The notes under the pieces: generated by a model
Database searches by the model: none
Told to the model about the DNA's origin: nothing
The model's input: the letters and a program-made list of their open reading frames with translations, nothing else
NCBI GenBank assembly: GCA_018436725.1
Contig: JAHDKT010000054.1
Coordinates: 1-64,000 of the forward strand
From: Synergistaceae bacterium
GTDB taxonomy: Bacteria; Synergistota; Synergistia; Synergistales; Aminobacteriaceae
Length of the DNA: 64,000 bases
Direction: 5' to 3'
Shown: in pieces, positions 24,544-34,380 of the stretch
How the letters are laid out: every line of letters begins with the position of its first letter
Position numbering within the stretch: position 1 is the stretch's first letter
Position numbers and translations under genes: made by a program

Positions 24544-25467
24544 TTGCTGAAATATGCGATCCGACGAATTCTTCTGCTTATCCCTGTTATTTTATGCGTT
24601 ATGGCTATTCTGTTCACTATTTTGTATTTCACTCCGGGCGATCCCGCCAGAATCGCGCTCGGCCAGGAGGTGACAGCGGAGGCGATAGAGGCCTTCCGCG
24701 CGGAGCACGGGCTGAACGATCCCTTCGTGGTGCAGCTCGGACGGTATATCTACCGGGCGGTGTTCCACGCCGACTTGGGGTACTCCTACGTCATGAAGAG
24801 CCCCGTCTCCTTCGAACTCGCCTCCCGTATTCCTGTGACCATCAAACTCGCATTCTGGGCCGTCGTCTTCAGCACTCTCATCGGCATCCCGCTGGGAATC
24901 GTCTGCGCGATCCGTCAGTACTCCCTGCTCGACAGCCTCACGACGCTCGTCACGCTTCTCGGCGTCTCCATGCCCACCTTCTGGACGGGCATCCTCCTCA
25001 TTCTAGCCTTTTCGGTGCATCTTCAGTGGCTTCCCTCGATGGGTTTCGGCACCGTCTCGGAGATGGTGCTCCCCATCGTCACCCTTTCGGGGTCGGCGAT
25101 CGCGATCATCGCGCGGATCACCCGCTCCAGCATGCTCGAAGTCATCCGCTCCGACTACATCCGCACGGCGCGCGCGAAGGGGCAGAAGGAGAGCGTCGTC
25201 ATCCTGCGCCACGCGCTTCCCAACGCGATGATTCCCATCCTCACGATCATCAGCATGCAGTTCGGCATGCTTCTTGGAGGTTCGCTGATCACGGAGGCCA
25301 TCTTCTCCATCTCCGGAGTGGGGCGTCTCATGCTCGAGGCGATCAACATGAGGGACTACCCGATCATCCAGGGTGGCACGCTCTTCATCTCCGTCGCGTT
25401 CTGTCTGATCAATCTTTCGGTCGATATTCTCTACGCGTTCATCGACCCCCGGATACACGTGAGATAG
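24544..25467 (+). CDS. dppB: Peptide ABC transporter permease, DppB-like
   Basis: 307 residues from a TTG start at 24544, chosen because GGGGAG lies 7 bp upstream and the product then begins LKYAIRRILLLIPV, the normal DppB start. Six helices are expected. The periplasmic TPGDPARIALGQE segment, the permease coupling motif EVIRSDYIRTARAKGQKE and the end VDILYAFIDPRIHVR are characteristic of DppB. It forms the membrane channel with the next gene. First gene of a long operon (permeases, two ATPases, small membrane protein, M20, binding protein, M20) behind the operator at 24442. Confidence 0.93.
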   Translation: MLKYAIRRILLLIPVILCVMAILFTILYFTPGDPARIALGQEVTAEAIEAFRAEHGLNDPFVVQLGRYIYRAVFHADLGYSYVMKSPVSFELASRIPVTIKLAFWAVVFSTLIGIPLGIVCAIRQYSLLDSLTTLVTLLGVSMPTFWTGILLILAFSVHLQWLPSMGFGTVSEMVLPIVTLSGSAIAIIARITRSSMLEVIRSDYIRTARAKGQKESVVILRHALPNAMIPILTIISMQFGMLLGGSLITEAIFSISGVGRLMLEAINMRDYPIIQGGTLFISVAFCLINLSVDILYAFIDPRIHVR

Positions 25468-25480
25468 GAGGGGAATCCGA

Positions 25481-26338
25481 ATGCCGATCATGAAAGGCAA
25501 TTCCATGTGGAAGTACACGTTCATCAGGCTGCGCAGGAACTATCTCGCGCTCATAGGATTCGCCATCCTTCTGGTGCTGATACTCACGGCGGTCTTCGCC
25601 GAACAGCTCGCTCCGTACGGCTTCGCCGACCAGGACTACATGATGATCAGGAAGCCGCCCACTGCGGAGCATCTCCTGGGGACGGACGAGTTCGGGCGCG
25701 ACGTGCTGAGCCGCCTGATCTACGGCTCCAGGATATCGTTGCAGGTGGGGCTGATCGCGGTGTCGATCTCGCTCGTCGCAGGAGGCGCGATCGGGGCGGC
25801 CGCCGGATATTTCGGCGGGAAGATGGACAATCTGCTGATGCGCGTCATGGACGTGCAGCTCGCCATCCCGACGATTCTGCTGGCCATCGTGATCTCGTCG
25901 GCGCTCGGCCCGGGACTCTTCAACCTGATGGTGGCGGTGGGAATCACCTCCATACCGCGTTTCGCCCGGCTGATGAGGGCGTCGGTGCTCTCGATCAAGA
26001 ACATGGAGTTCATCGAGGCGGCCCGCGCGATGGGGGCGAGCCATCTTCGCGTCATTCTTCTCTACATCCTTCCCAACTGCATGGCGCCTCTCATCGTGCA
26101 GTCCACCCTCAGCGTCGCCAACGCCATCCTCTTCGCCGCGACGTTGAGCTTTCTCGGCCTGGGAATCCAGCCGCCCTTCCCGGAGTGGGGGGGCATGCTC
26201 TCCGCGGCGCGCCCCTATCTCAGGAACAGCGCCTACCTGAGCATCTTTCCCGGCCTGGCCATCATGATCACGATCGTGTCGCTGAACTGCATCGGCGACG
26301 GTTTGCGGGACGCTCTCGATCCCAAGCAGAAACGGTAA
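25481..26338 (+). CDS. dppC: Peptide ABC transporter permease, DppC-like
   Basis: 285 residues. Features: first helix [52 protein letters not shown] (DppC hallmark), the coupling motif [22 protein letters not shown] and the end [22 protein letters not shown] precedes the ATG at 25481, 13 bp after dppB. It pairs with DppB in the membrane. Confidence 0.94.
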   Translation: MPIMKGNSMWKYTFIRLRRNYLALIGFAILLVLILTAVFAEQLAPYGFADQDYMMIRKPPTAEHLLGTDEFGRDVLSRLIYGSRISLQVGLIAVSISLVAGGAIGAAAGYFGGKMDNLLMRVMDVQLAIPTILLAIVISSALGPGLFNLMVAVGITSIPRFARLMRASVLSIKNMEFIEAARAMGASHLRVILLYILPNCMAPLIVQSTLSVANAILFAATLSFLGLGIQPPFPEWGGMLSAARPYLRNSAYLSIFPGLAIMITIVSLNCIGDGLRDALDPKQKR

Positions 26339-26348
26339 GGTGAAGGAT

Positions 26349-27344
26349 ATGCCCGATACGCACGCTCCACTTCTCGATATCCGCGACCTCTCGGTCCGTT
26401 TCGATACGGACTCGGGCGTCGTGCACGCGGTGAACGGACTGAATCTCTCGCTTCGAAGCGGCAAATCGCTGGGGCTGGTGGGGGAAACCGGCGCCGGCAA
26501 GACCACTGCGGCGCTCGCCGTGCTCCAGCTCGTCCAGACGCCCCCTGGCCGGATCTCCGGAGGGGAAATCTTCTTCGAAGGACGGAATATCATGAAAATG
26601 ACGGAGGCGGAGAAACGGAGGGTGCGCGGCAGCAGGATCGCGATGATCTTCCAGGATCCCATGACCTCGCTCAACCCGATCATGACGGTCGAAGAGCAGA
26701 TCATGGAGATGATCTCGCTCCACTCCGACATCTCCGGCGAGGGGGTCCGCGAGCGGGCGCTCGAAATGCTGAGGCTCGTGGGCATCCGTCCCGAGCGCGC
26801 CGCCGAGTATCCGCACCAGTTCTCCGGAGGCATGCGCCAGAGAGTCGGAATCGCCATCGCGCTCGCCTGCCGTCCGAGCCTGCTGATCGCGGACGAGCCG
26901 ACGACGGCCCTCGACGTCACCATCCAGGCGCAGGTTCTCGATCTTATCAAGAACCTCCAGAAGATCGTGAACACATCCTTGCTGCTGATCACGCACGACC
27001 TCGGCGTCGTCGCCGAAATCTGCGACGACGTGGCGATCATGTACGCCGGCCGTCTTCTGGAGCACGCGGACATCCGCAGCCTGTACAGGCGGCCTATGCA
27101 CCCCTATACCAGGGGGCTTTTCAACGCGGTTCCCAAGCTCGACACCGATCTCGGCGCCAAGCTGGCCGTCATCTCCGGGCTCATGCCCGATCCTACGGAT
27201 CTGCCGAAAGGGTGCTCCTTCTCTCCCCGTTGCCCCTACGCGCGCGATATATGCTTCGAGAAGGCCTGCGGCATGAAGGAACAGGAGCCGGGGCACTTCG
27301 TCGACTGCTACTTCCCATTGCGGAACGGAGGGATGGAAGAATGA
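26349..27344 (+). CDS. dppD: Peptide ABC transporter ATPase, DppD-like
   Basis: 331 residues from the ATG at 26349 (AAGGTG 6 bp upstream). A GTG 9 bp earlier is possible. Walker A is GETGAGKTT near residue 48, Q-loop [12 protein letters not shown], signature [15 protein letters not shown], Walker [13 protein letters not shown] and the switch His in ITHDLGVV. The C-terminal oligopeptide-transporter domain carries [14 protein letters not shown], the Cys cluster that binds an iron-sulfur centre in the DppD/DppF group. Its stop overlaps the start of the next gene. Confidence 0.95.
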   Translation: MPDTHAPLLDIRDLSVRFDTDSGVVHAVNGLNLSLRSGKSLGLVGETGAGKTTAALAVLQLVQTPPGRISGGEIFFEGRNIMKMTEAEKRRVRGSRIAMIFQDPMTSLNPIMTVEEQIMEMISLHSDISGEGVRERALEMLRLVGIRPERAAEYPHQFSGGMRQRVGIAIALACRPSLLIADEPTTALDVTIQAQVLDLIKNLQKIVNTSLLLITHDLGVVAEICDDVAIMYAGRLLEHADIRSLYRRPMHPYTRGLFNAVPKLDTDLGAKLAVISGLMPDPTDLPKGCSFSPRCPYARDICFEKACGMKEQEPGHFVDCYFPLRNGGMEE

Positions 27345-28327
27345 ACGCGCATACTCCGGCAGCGGAGACGCTTCTCGACATCAGAGGGCTCAAGAAATAT
27401 TTCCACGTGCGGAAGGGCCTTCTGCACGCGGTGGACGACGTCTCCCTGACGATCCCGCGCGGAAAAACCCTCGGCCTGGTAGGCGAGTCCGGATGCGGCA
27501 AGTCCACCCTCGGGAGGGTGGTTATCGGCCTTATCGAGGCGACGGCGGGAGAGATCTTCTTCAACGGCGAGGACATGCTGAAGTTCGGCGACGAACAGCG
27601 CGCGCGATTCCGCACGCAGGCGCAGATCGTCTTCCAGGATCCGTTTTCCTCTTTGAACCCCAGGATGTCCGTCCACCAGCTCATCGCCGAGCCGCTGCTG
27701 ATCAACTCCGTCTGCGGCTCCCGCAAAGAGGTGGACGCCAAGGTGAAGGAGCTGATGGACACGGTGGGACTGGCCGAACGACTGGTCACCTCCTTCCCTC
27801 ACGAACTCGACGGCGGGCGCCGCCAGCGGATCGGCGTCGCCAGGGCATTGGCTCTGAACCCGGAGTTCATCGTTCTGGACGAGCCCGTCTCCGCGCTCGA
27901 CGTCTGCATCCAGGCGCAGATTCTGAACCTGCTCGGCGATCTGCGGAAGGAGAGAGGGTACACCTACCTCTTCATCTCGCACAACCTCAGCGTCGTCCGC
28001 TACGTCTCCGACGAGGTGGCGGTCATGTACCTCGGGCAGGTGGTGGAGAAGGCGGCCAACACGACGCTCTTCCGGAAACCTCTTCACCCGTACACGCAGG
28101 CGCTTCTGTCGGCCGTTCCCGTGGCGGATCCGGAAGCGAAAAAAGAACGGATCATTCTGGAGGGGGACGTTCCCAGTCCGATCGAGCCCGCGCCGGGCTG
28201 CAGGTTCGCTCCGCGCTGCATCTACAGACAGGAGCGGTGTACCGCCGAGAACCCCGTGCTCTCCGAGCGCGAGCCGGGGCACTTCGTCTCCTGTCACTTC
28301 GCGGGAGCGCTTCGGGAGAGGCGGTGA
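27341..28327 (+). CDS. dppF: Peptide ABC transporter ATPase, DppF-like, with unusual signature loop
   Basis: 328 residues from the ATG at 27341, overlapping the dppD stop. Walker [12 protein letters not shown]-loop [15 protein letters not shown], Walker [14 protein letters not shown]-loop ISHNLSVV and C-terminal [14 protein letters not shown]. The signature motif reads [15 protein letters not shown] instead of the standard LSGGQ(R)QR: the conserved Ser is Asp and Gln is Arg. The Ser contacts the ATP gamma-phosphate across the dimer, so one of the two composite sites may be weak, as in other asymmetric ABC ATPases. The H-loop also has Asn (SHN) where SHD is usual. Confidence 0.93.
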   Translation: MNAHTPAAETLLDIRGLKKYFHVRKGLLHAVDDVSLTIPRGKTLGLVGESGCGKSTLGRVVIGLIEATAGEIFFNGEDMLKFGDEQRARFRTQAQIVFQDPFSSLNPRMSVHQLIAEPLLINSVCGSRKEVDAKVKELMDTVGLAERLVTSFPHELDGGRRQRIGVARALALNPEFIVLDEPVSALDVCIQAQILNLLGDLRKERGYTYLFISHNLSVVRYVSDEVAVMYLGQVVEKAANTTLFRKPLHPYTQALLSAVPVADPEAKKERIILEGDVPSPIEPAPGCRFAPRCIYRQERCTAENPVLSEREPGHFVSCHFAGALRERR

Positions 28328-28917
28328 CGACGATCTCCGGATACTCGGAGGAGTCGATGCGCTGGTTCGTCGGCGTGCCGGTCGTCACGAATCCGCTGCT
28401 TCTGCAAGACCTCTTCCGCGCGGCTGCGACGGCCTGGGGTGGCGTGTTTTTCCTCGCGATTCTGGTGCAGTTCGCTTTCGGCGGAGTTCCGGGAGGAGAA
28501 GAGATTCTGGCCGCGTTCGCTTTCGCGGGGTGGTTGCCCCTCTTCATCTTCTGCGTGTTCCTGTTTTTCGGAGTCGTCTTCTTCCGGAACCGGTACGTCG
28601 CGCTCTATCGTTTCGACGCGGACGGGGTCTACTGCGAGAGCATGGTCAAGAGAGGCGGTCCGCTGAAGGAGAGCCTGCGCCGGCGCCCCTTCCCGGTCGG
28701 AGAGATCCTGGAACCGGCGCGGAGCGTCGTGAAGACGCTTCCCTGGGAGGAGATCGACGCGGTTCTCCCGATGGAGGATATGCTCGTCGTGCTGCTGAAG
28801 AAAAAAGAGAGCGTGCGTATGCGGCTCTACTGTCCCGACGAGGCTCATTTTTCGCGCGTTCTTTCGGAGTGCGCGCTGCGTCTCGAAGAAAAGAATGAGG
28901 GAAAGGGAGGGGAATGA
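28324..28917 (+). CDS. Small membrane protein of unknown function in the ABC operon
   Basis: 197 residues from the GTG at 28324, overlapping the dppF stop with GGGAGAGG upstream. An internal ATG at 28357 is also possible. Two transmembrane helices (around residues 37-58 and 68-90) are followed by a cytosolic domain beginning RNRYVALYRFDADGVYCES and ending in a charged helix. The arrangement of two helices plus a strand-rich domain resembles PH-like or YcxB-like membrane proteins, but I do not recognise a definite family. The stop and the next start overlap or adjoin (TGAATG). Its place inside a transporter operon suggests an accessory role. Confidence 0.7.
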   Translation: MTTISGYSEESMRWFVGVPVVTNPLLLQDLFRAAATAWGGVFFLAILVQFAFGGVPGGEEILAAFAFAGWLPLFIFCVFLFFGVVFFRNRYVALYRFDADGVYCESMVKRGGPLKESLRRRPFPVGEILEPARSVVKTLPWEEIDAVLPMEDMLVVLLKKKESVRMRLYCPDEAHFSRVLSECALRLEEKNEGKGGE

Positions 28918-30111
28918 ATGAAAGAACTACTTGCGAAAAGGGTCCGTGAGATCGCACCGGAGGTTGTCGAGTGGCGGCGTCGTATTCACCGGAATCCGGA
29001 GCTGAGCTTTCAGGAGTTCGAGACGTCCGCGCTGATCGAGGAGAAGCTCCGCTCGTTCGGCGTCGATACGATACGCAGGATCGGCAGCAGCGGCACGGGC
29101 ATATGCGCCGAGCTGTACGGAACCGGAAGCGGCCCGGGAAGATGCGTCGGCATCCGGGCGGATATCGACGCCCTCCCGATTCAGGAGCAGTCGGGGGTTC
29201 CGTACGCCTCGACGAAGGACGGAATCTTTCACGGCTGCGGGCACGACTCCCACGCCGCCATTCTGCTGGGGACGGCCCGGCTGCTCTCCGAGTTCCGACA
29301 TACCTTCTCCGGCTGCGTCAAATTCTTCTTCCAGCACGCGGAGGAGGAACTCGGCGGAGGGAAAGAGTTCATGGAGGCCGGAGTGATGGAGAATCCGCAC
29401 GTCGACGGCGTCATGGCGCTGCACGCGCTGCCCGATATCTACGTCGGGGAGATCGGCGTCCGCGACGACTTCATGACCGCCGGAGTCGACCTGCTGAAGA
29501 TCGTCGTGGAAGGGAAGCAGGCGCACGGCGGGTACCCTCACTACGGAGTGGACACCATCCTCGCCGCGTCGACCATCGTGACCGCGCTCCAGAGCCTGGG
29601 TTCGCGCGAGCTGGCGCCGACGGACTGCGCTTTCGTGACCTTCGGGCGGATAGAGGGCGGCATCTCGAACTCGTACATCGGAGGGCCAGTGCGCCTCGAA
29701 GGGTGCATACGCTACCTCCGGAAGACCACGCAGGAACTTTTTCATCGGAGAGTCCGCGAGATCGCAACGAGCGTGGGGGAGGGGCTTCGGGCAAAAGTTT
29801 CCGTGGAAATAACTCCCGAGATGATCCCCACGTGCGTCGACAGGAAGTGGGTGAACCGCATCCGGAAGGTGTGCGCCGATATCGACTCGGTGGAGCGGGT
29901 CATCGATCTGCCCTCGCCCGCGATGGGCGGGGAGGACTACGCCTATTTCCTGGAGAAGGCCCCCGGAGCGCTCTTCCGGCTCGGGGTCAGGACGAAAGGC
30001 GGCCCGCACTGTCCGACGCACTCCATCAACTTCTATGTGGACGACGAGGCGATTCCGATCGGGATGGAGATTATGGCGGCGGCGGCTCTCGACGCCTTGA
30101 GAGAGGAGTAG
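28918..30111 (+). CDS. M20D amidohydrolase (hippurate hydrolase/IAA-amino-acid hydrolase-like)
   Basis: 397 residues. Motifs: VEWRRRIHRNPELSFQEFET (N-terminal signature), GIRADIDALPIQEQSG, HGCGHDSHAAILLG (metal-binding Cys and His), QHAEEELGGGKEFME (catalytic Glu pair), HALP, and the final GGEDYAYFLEKAPG. This is the M20D pattern, whose members release amino acids from N-acyl conjugates such as hippurate. GGGAGGGG precedes the ATG at 28918. Located between the transporter ATPases and the binding protein, it probably hydrolyses the imported amide. Confidence 0.92.
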   Translation: MKELLAKRVREIAPEVVEWRRRIHRNPELSFQEFETSALIEEKLRSFGVDTIRRIGSSGTGICAELYGTGSGPGRCVGIRADIDALPIQEQSGVPYASTKDGIFHGCGHDSHAAILLGTARLLSEFRHTFSGCVKFFFQHAEEELGGGKEFMEAGVMENPHVDGVMALHALPDIYVGEIGVRDDFMTAGVDLLKIVVEGKQAHGGYPHYGVDTILAASTIVTALQSLGSRELAPTDCAFVTFGRIEGGISNSYIGGPVRLEGCIRYLRKTTQELFHRRVREIATSVGEGLRAKVSVEITPEMIPTCVDRKWVNRIRKVCADIDSVERVIDLPSPAMGGEDYAYFLEKAPGALFRLGVRTKGGPHCPTHSINFYVDDEAIPIGMEIMAAAALDALREE

Positions 30112-30201
30112 GCGGACGCGGCAAGACGGGCGTTCGTCGGTTCCCGTAAAGAAGGTTTCACTGTTTCATGCGGCATATCTTATATAAAGGGGTGGATGTA
30201 C

Positions 30202-31731
30202 ATGAAGAAAAAGGGATTTCTGCGGTTGGTTTTCGGGGCGGCGCTTCTTCTGGCGGCCGCGACCGGCGCGTTGGCGGCCGGGATGGAGACGTTTACTCTG
30301 GGGCTTCCGGGAGACGCGAAGACGCTCGATCCTCAGCAGGCGGTGGACACGATGTCCTTCGCCGTGTCCAAGCATATCAACGAGCCTCTGGTGACGGTGG
30401 ACGGCAGGACGAAAGAGCTTGTTCCCGTATTGGCTGAGCGGTGGGAGATACTCGATCCGCAGACGTACAAGTTCTATCTGAAAAAGGGCGTGAAGTTCCA
30501 CAACGGCGAGGAGTTCACCGCCGAGGACGTCGTCTTCTCGCTGAAGCGCGCCGCTTCCCCCGCCTCGGTGCATGCCGGATCCAGAGGCAAGTACATCGAC
30601 ACCGAAGGCTTCCAGATCATCGACAAGCACACAGTGATCGTCAAAACCCGCGGCCCCGTCGGCGGCTGGCTTGAGTCCATGAAGCACCCCTACGCGAGCA
30701 TCTACAACAAGAAAGCCGTCGAAGAGGCGGGCGCGGAATATTTCAGAAACCCCGTGGGCACGGGTCCCTTCAAGTTCAAGAGCTGGACCAAGGGAGAGCG
30801 CATCGAGCTGACGGCGTTCGAAGACTATCATGGCGTTGCGCCCAACTTCAGGAACTTCAACATCCTTGTTCTTCCCGACGACAGCAGCCGCGTCATCGCG
30901 CTGGAGACGGGCAAGGTCGACATGATCTACGCCGTGCCGCCCAGCGATTTCGAACGCCTGAACGAATCCTCGAAGGTAAAGGTCGTCAAGGCCCCCGGGC
31001 TTGGCCTGATCTACCTCGGGATGAACACGCAGAAAAAGCCTCTCTCCGATCCTCGCGTCCGTCATGCCGTCGACTACGCGATCAACAAGGCGGCGTACGA
31101 CGCCGTGGTCTATCAGGGGAATTCGGCGCAGCCCGCAGGCCCTCTGGTTCCCGCGAGCACCTTTACGCCGAAGAACGTCAAGGACCATCCTTTCGACCCC
31201 GCGAAGGCCAAGGCGCTTCTCGCCGAGGCGGGGTACCCCGACGGAATCAGCCTGAATCTCTGGATCAGCAACTTCCAGGACCGTGTCAACGGGGCCACCG
31301 TCGTTCAGTCCATGCTGGCCGCCGTGGGAATCAAGGTTGAAATTCAGGTCTTCGAGTCCGGAGTGTTCGACGGAAAGGTCAAGACCAACGAACAGGACCT
31401 CATCATCAGCACATGGGGAATGCAGACCAACAGAGACGCCGGGCAGTTCTGGCTTTCGCTCTTCCACTCGGGCAGCGTCGGCGCGACCAACTGGACGGTC
31501 CTCAAGGATTCCGTAGTGGACAAGGGGATCGATACCGCGAACATCACCGTCGACGCCGCCGAACGCACAGCGCTCTTCCAGGGAGTCTGGGATCGCCTCG
31601 AAGAACTCCGCCCGATGGTTCCTCTGTCGGTGCCCAACGAACTCTACGGCGCCAGGAAGGATCTCGTCGGCCTGGAGAATCTCGCCGACGGCCGCCTGAA
31701 CTATCTCGGCAACCTCTCGCTCCAGAAGTAA
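30202..31731 (+). CDS. dppA: Periplasmic peptide-binding protein, family 5 (DppA/OppA-like)
   Basis: 509 residues from the ATG at 30202, which has AAGGGG 9 bp upstream. The ATG at 30196 is closer than is usual to the ribosome-binding site. Signal peptide GFLRLVFGAALLLAAATGALA. The mature protein starts GMETFTLGLPGDAKTLDPQ, then GVKFHNGEEFTAEDVVFSLKRA (family-5 signature) and NPVGTGPFKF. It captures peptides or peptide-like ligands for the DppBCDF proteins encoded just upstream. A hairpin with six T follows, but the next M20 gene starts only about 70 bp later, so part of the transcription may continue. Confidence 0.94.
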   Translation: MKKKGFLRLVFGAALLLAAATGALAAGMETFTLGLPGDAKTLDPQQAVDTMSFAVSKHINEPLVTVDGRTKELVPVLAERWEILDPQTYKFYLKKGVKFHNGEEFTAEDVVFSLKRAASPASVHAGSRGKYIDTEGFQIIDKHTVIVKTRGPVGGWLESMKHPYASIYNKKAVEEAGAEYFRNPVGTGPFKFKSWTKGERIELTAFEDYHGVAPNFRNFNILVLPDDSSRVIALETGKVDMIYAVPPSDFERLNESSKVKVVKAPGLGLIYLGMNTQKKPLSDPRVRHAVDYAINKAAYDAVVYQGNSAQPAGPLVPASTFTPKNVKDHPFDPAKAKALLAEAGYPDGISLNLWISNFQDRVNGATVVQSMLAAVGIKVEIQVFESGVFDGKVKTNEQDLIISTWGMQTNRDAGQFWLSLFHSGSVGATNWTVLKDSVVDKGIDTANITVDAAERTALFQGVWDRLEELRPMVPLSVPNELYGARKDLVGLENLADGRLNYLGNLSLQK

Positions 31732-31748
31732 AACGTCGGGGGAATACG

Positions 31749-31796
31749 AGCCGCCTCCGGGCGTTTTCTCCGGATTCTCCCGGGGCGGCTTTTTTC
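31749..31796 (+). terminator. Intra-operon terminator or attenuating hairpin
   Basis: AGCCGCCTCCGGG (31749-31761) pairs, with one bulged base, with CCCGGGGCGGCT (31779-31790), followed by six T. It lies between the binding-protein gene and the second M20 gene. Confidence 0.75.
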
Positions 31797-31858
31797 GGAA
31801 CGACCCGGTCGTATTTTTCAAACGGCGCGGTACGCGCCGCACTCTGGGAGGGTGTTTC

Positions 31859-33046
31859 ATGAACTCCGAAGTTCTTCAAAAATCTCTGGATATCTATGAG
31901 TATCTGGTCGAAATGAAACGCCGGATTCATGCGAACCCCGAACTGGGTATGCAGGAGTTCGCCACCGCGGCGCTGGTCGAGTCGGAACTGCGAAGCATGG
32001 GAGTGGAGATCGTCCCCTTGGAACAGAACGTAGGCGTCCTCGGAATCATCCGCGGAGAAAAGACGGGCAGCGGAACGGTTTCCGCGCTGCGCGCAGATAT
32101 GGACGCGCTCCCGATACAGGAGACCGCGGACGTTCCGGATAAATCGAAGGTCCCCGGCGCGATGCACGCCTGCGGACACGACGCGCATACCGCCATGCTC
32201 CTGGGCGCGGCGAAAATCCTCGTCTCCATGAAGGAACGCTTCTCCGGGACGGTCAAGCTGATCTTCCAGCCCGCCGAGGAGACGCTCGGAGGCGCTCTCT
32301 ACATGATCGAACAGGGGGCGCTGGACGCTCCGAAGGTCGATCGCGTCTTCGGAATGCACGGGCACTCTTCGTACCTTGTGGGCGAGATCGCCTTTCGGGA
32401 GGGGCCGTCCATGGCCTCCTCGGACTTCTTCACGGTGACGATCAAGGGGAAGAGCGGGCACGGGGCCTACCCGCACCGCACGGGGTGCGACCCCGTTCTG
32501 GCGGCGTGCACCTCCGCTCTGGCGCTTCAAAGCGTGGTCACCAGGCAGATAGACGCCCTCGACAGCGTCGTGCTTTCGATCTGCGAGATCCGGGGAGGGA
32601 CGGCGAAGAACATCATCCCCGAGACGGTCGAGTTCGGAGGCTCCATCCGTTGTCAGAACATGGAGACGCGGAACTCGATGGAAGGACGCATCCGCGACGT
32701 CGTCCGAGGAATAGCGGCCTCCTACAAGTGCGAAGCGGAACTGGACTACCATTACGGCGTGCCGCCGCTCGTCAACGCGCCGGAGATGACCTCGCTCGCC
32801 CGGGAGAGCGCGCGGAAGCTCGTCGGGGCGGACCGGGTGAAGACTATCGACTTCCCCGCCATGGGTTCCGAAGACTTCTCCAGATACTTGGAAAAGGTCC
32901 CGGAAGGCGTCTTCGCCCGTTTGGGGATAGCCGAGCCGGGAAAGCCCGCCCCCGTCTTTCACAACGGAGGCTTCGTCTTCGCCGAGGGGGCTCTGCCGTA
33001 CGGAACGGCGCTCTTCGTCCAGTTCGTTCTGGATGTGAATCAGTAG
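31859..33046 (+). CDS. M20D amidohydrolase, second copy of the ABC operon
   Basis: 395 residues. Motifs: EMKRRIHANPELGMQEFAT, ALRADMDALPIQETADV, HACGHDAHTAMLLG, QPAEETLGGALYMIEQG, GKSGHGAYPHRTGCDP and MGSEDFSRYLEKVPEG. It is a close family relative of the hydrolase at 28918 but clearly a separate paralogue. The two may differ in acyl or amino-acid preference. GGGAGGG precedes the ATG at 31859. A long GC-rich hairpin without T-run (33062-33091) follows, then the promoter of the next operon. Confidence 0.92.
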   Translation: MNSEVLQKSLDIYEYLVEMKRRIHANPELGMQEFATAALVESELRSMGVEIVPLEQNVGVLGIIRGEKTGSGTVSALRADMDALPIQETADVPDKSKVPGAMHACGHDAHTAMLLGAAKILVSMKERFSGTVKLIFQPAEETLGGALYMIEQGALDAPKVDRVFGMHGHSSYLVGEIAFREGPSMASSDFFTVTIKGKSGHGAYPHRTGCDPVLAACTSALALQSVVTRQIDALDSVVLSICEIRGGTAKNIIPETVEFGGSIRCQNMETRNSMEGRIRDVVRGIAASYKCEAELDYHYGVPPLVNAPEMTSLARESARKLVGADRVKTIDFPAMGSEDFSRYLEKVPEGVFARLGIAEPGKPAPVFHNGGFVFAEGALPYGTALFVQFVLDVNQ

Positions 33047-33061
33047 GGGCGAGAACGTTCG

Positions 33062-33091
33062 CGGGCGTCCCCTCGACGGAACGCCCGCGAC
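33062..33091 (+). terminator. Hairpin at the end of the ABC operon
   Basis: CGCGGGCGT and ACGCCCGCG form a 9-bp perfect stem with a 12-nt loop. There is no T-run, so it may stabilise the 3' end rather than terminate on its own. Confidence 0.45.
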
Positions 33092-33132
33092 GAAATGCAG
33101 GCGACGGACAGGGCGCGAAGGTCTTCGAAAAG

Positions 33133-33161
33133 TTGACTTCCTCTTGAAGCGATGTTACAGT
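33133..33161 (+). promoter_or_regulatory. Promoter of the URO-D/dehydrogenase operon
   Basis: TTGACT at 33133-33138, 17-bp spacer, TACAGT at 33156-33161. Both hexamers and the spacing equal those of the promoter at 24407. Confidence 0.75.
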
Positions 33162-33167
33162 CAAGAT

Positions 33168-33183
33168 GGTCGACCGGTCGACC
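33168..33183. promoter_or_regulatory. GntR-type operator, copy 2 (GGTCGACCGGTCGACC)
   Basis: Identical 16-bp palindrome, again starting 6 bp after the -10 box. It ties the operon at 33317-35247 to the ABC operon and to the GntR gene at 37368. Confidence 0.8.
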
Positions 33184-33316
33184 GTATCGCGAAGCCCTCG
33201 ACGACGCGAAAATTTCCCCTTCCCCTCGATGTCGCGGGAAGGGAAGCGGTATGCGCGGCCCTTTTTCCGCCGCGCCGCACGAAACGACATACGTATCCTG
33301 CAGGAGGTAACGATCG

Positions 33317-34315
33317 ATGAAAATGACCCATAGGCAGCGCATAGAAAACGCACTCGCGTTGAAGGAAACGGACAGGCTTCCCTACAGCATGTGGATGCAC
33401 TTCCCCAATCGGGACCGTCATCCGCGCCGGCTGGCGGAGCTGAGCCTGGCCAACCAGAAGAGGTTCGACCTCGACTTCGTTAAATTCATGCCCTTCGGCA
33501 TGTACTCCACCATCGACTACGGAATCGACCTCGACCTTCTTCCCGGTTTCGTCGACGCTCCCTCGGCGCACGCGCCGCTCGTCAAGGACGTCGCCGACTG
33601 GGACAAGATCCGCTTCGTCTCCGGAACCTCCGGCGAGTACGCCGTCGTTCTGGAAGCCCAGCGCCTGCTCTTCGACATGATGGACGAACGCGTCCCCTTC
33701 CTCCAGACGGTCTTCAGCCCCATGACCACGGCCGCCAAGCTGTGCAGCCCGTCCGTTCTGATGAAGCATCTCGCGGAGGACCCGCGCCGCATTCACCGCG
33801 CTCTCGAAATCATCACCGCCGCGACGGTGCAGTTCGCCAAGGCTTCCGTCTCTCTCGGCGCGGACGGGCTCTTCTTCGCCACGCAGATGTCCACCCGCGA
33901 CGCGATCGATCCGGTCTCGCACGAGGCGTTCGTCAAAAAGTACGACTTCGAAGTGCTCAACAGCGTCAGAGGCTCCACCTGGTTCAACGTGATGCACGTC
34001 CACGGGGCGAACGCGATGATCCGCGAGGTCCAGGACTACCCGGTGCAGGCGCTGAGCTGGCACGACAGGGACGACGGTCCCTCGATGGAGGAGGTACGCG
34101 CGTACAGTACGAAGGCGTTCATCGGCGGTCTGAGCTGGGGAAAGAACTGGATCGGCAAAACGAACGAGGAGGTCGTCGCCGAAGTGCGCGAGACGGCCGC
34201 CCGCAACGGCGGCAGAGGCGTCGTCCTCGGCCCCGGCTGCGTCATCGACCCCTCCACGCCGGAAGAGCGGCTGGAGCTGGTCCACAAGACCGTTCTCGAA
34301 ACGGCGCGTTCATAA
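33317..34315 (+). CDS. Uroporphyrinogen-decarboxylase (URO-D) fold protein, methyltransferase-like
   Basis: 332 residues. It begins MTHRQRIENALALKETDRLPYSMW, the usual opening of the URO-D/MtaA/CmuA superfamily, and ends LGPGCVIDPSTPEERL, also typical. True HemE active-site motifs are absent. The likely metal ligands are in VMHVHGAN near residue 227 and the Cys of GPGC near 309. Corrinoid methyltransferases MtaA and MtbA have H-x-C and Cys at the corresponding places, so this H-x-H/Cys set is a variant. No corrinoid protein is encoded nearby. Function is therefore unknown: possibly a methyl or C1 transfer or decarboxylation of an imported compound. A paralogue lies at 36067. Confidence 0.8.
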   Translation: MKMTHRQRIENALALKETDRLPYSMWMHFPNRDRHPRRLAELSLANQKRFDLDFVKFMPFGMYSTIDYGIDLDLLPGFVDAPSAHAPLVKDVADWDKIRFVSGTSGEYAVVLEAQRLLFDMMDERVPFLQTVFSPMTTAAKLCSPSVLMKHLAEDPRRIHRALEIITAATVQFAKASVSLGADGLFFATQMSTRDAIDPVSHEAFVKKYDFEVLNSVRGSTWFNVMHVHGANAMIREVQDYPVQALSWHDRDDGPSMEEVRAYSTKAFIGGLSWGKNWIGKTNEEVVAEVRETAARNGGRGVVLGPGCVIDPSTPEERLELVHKTVLETARS

Positions 34316-34380
34316 CCTCTCTGCGAGTCGCCTCGGCAACGGGGCGGCTCGCCGTTTTTTCGGAGAAGGAGGCTCGACCT

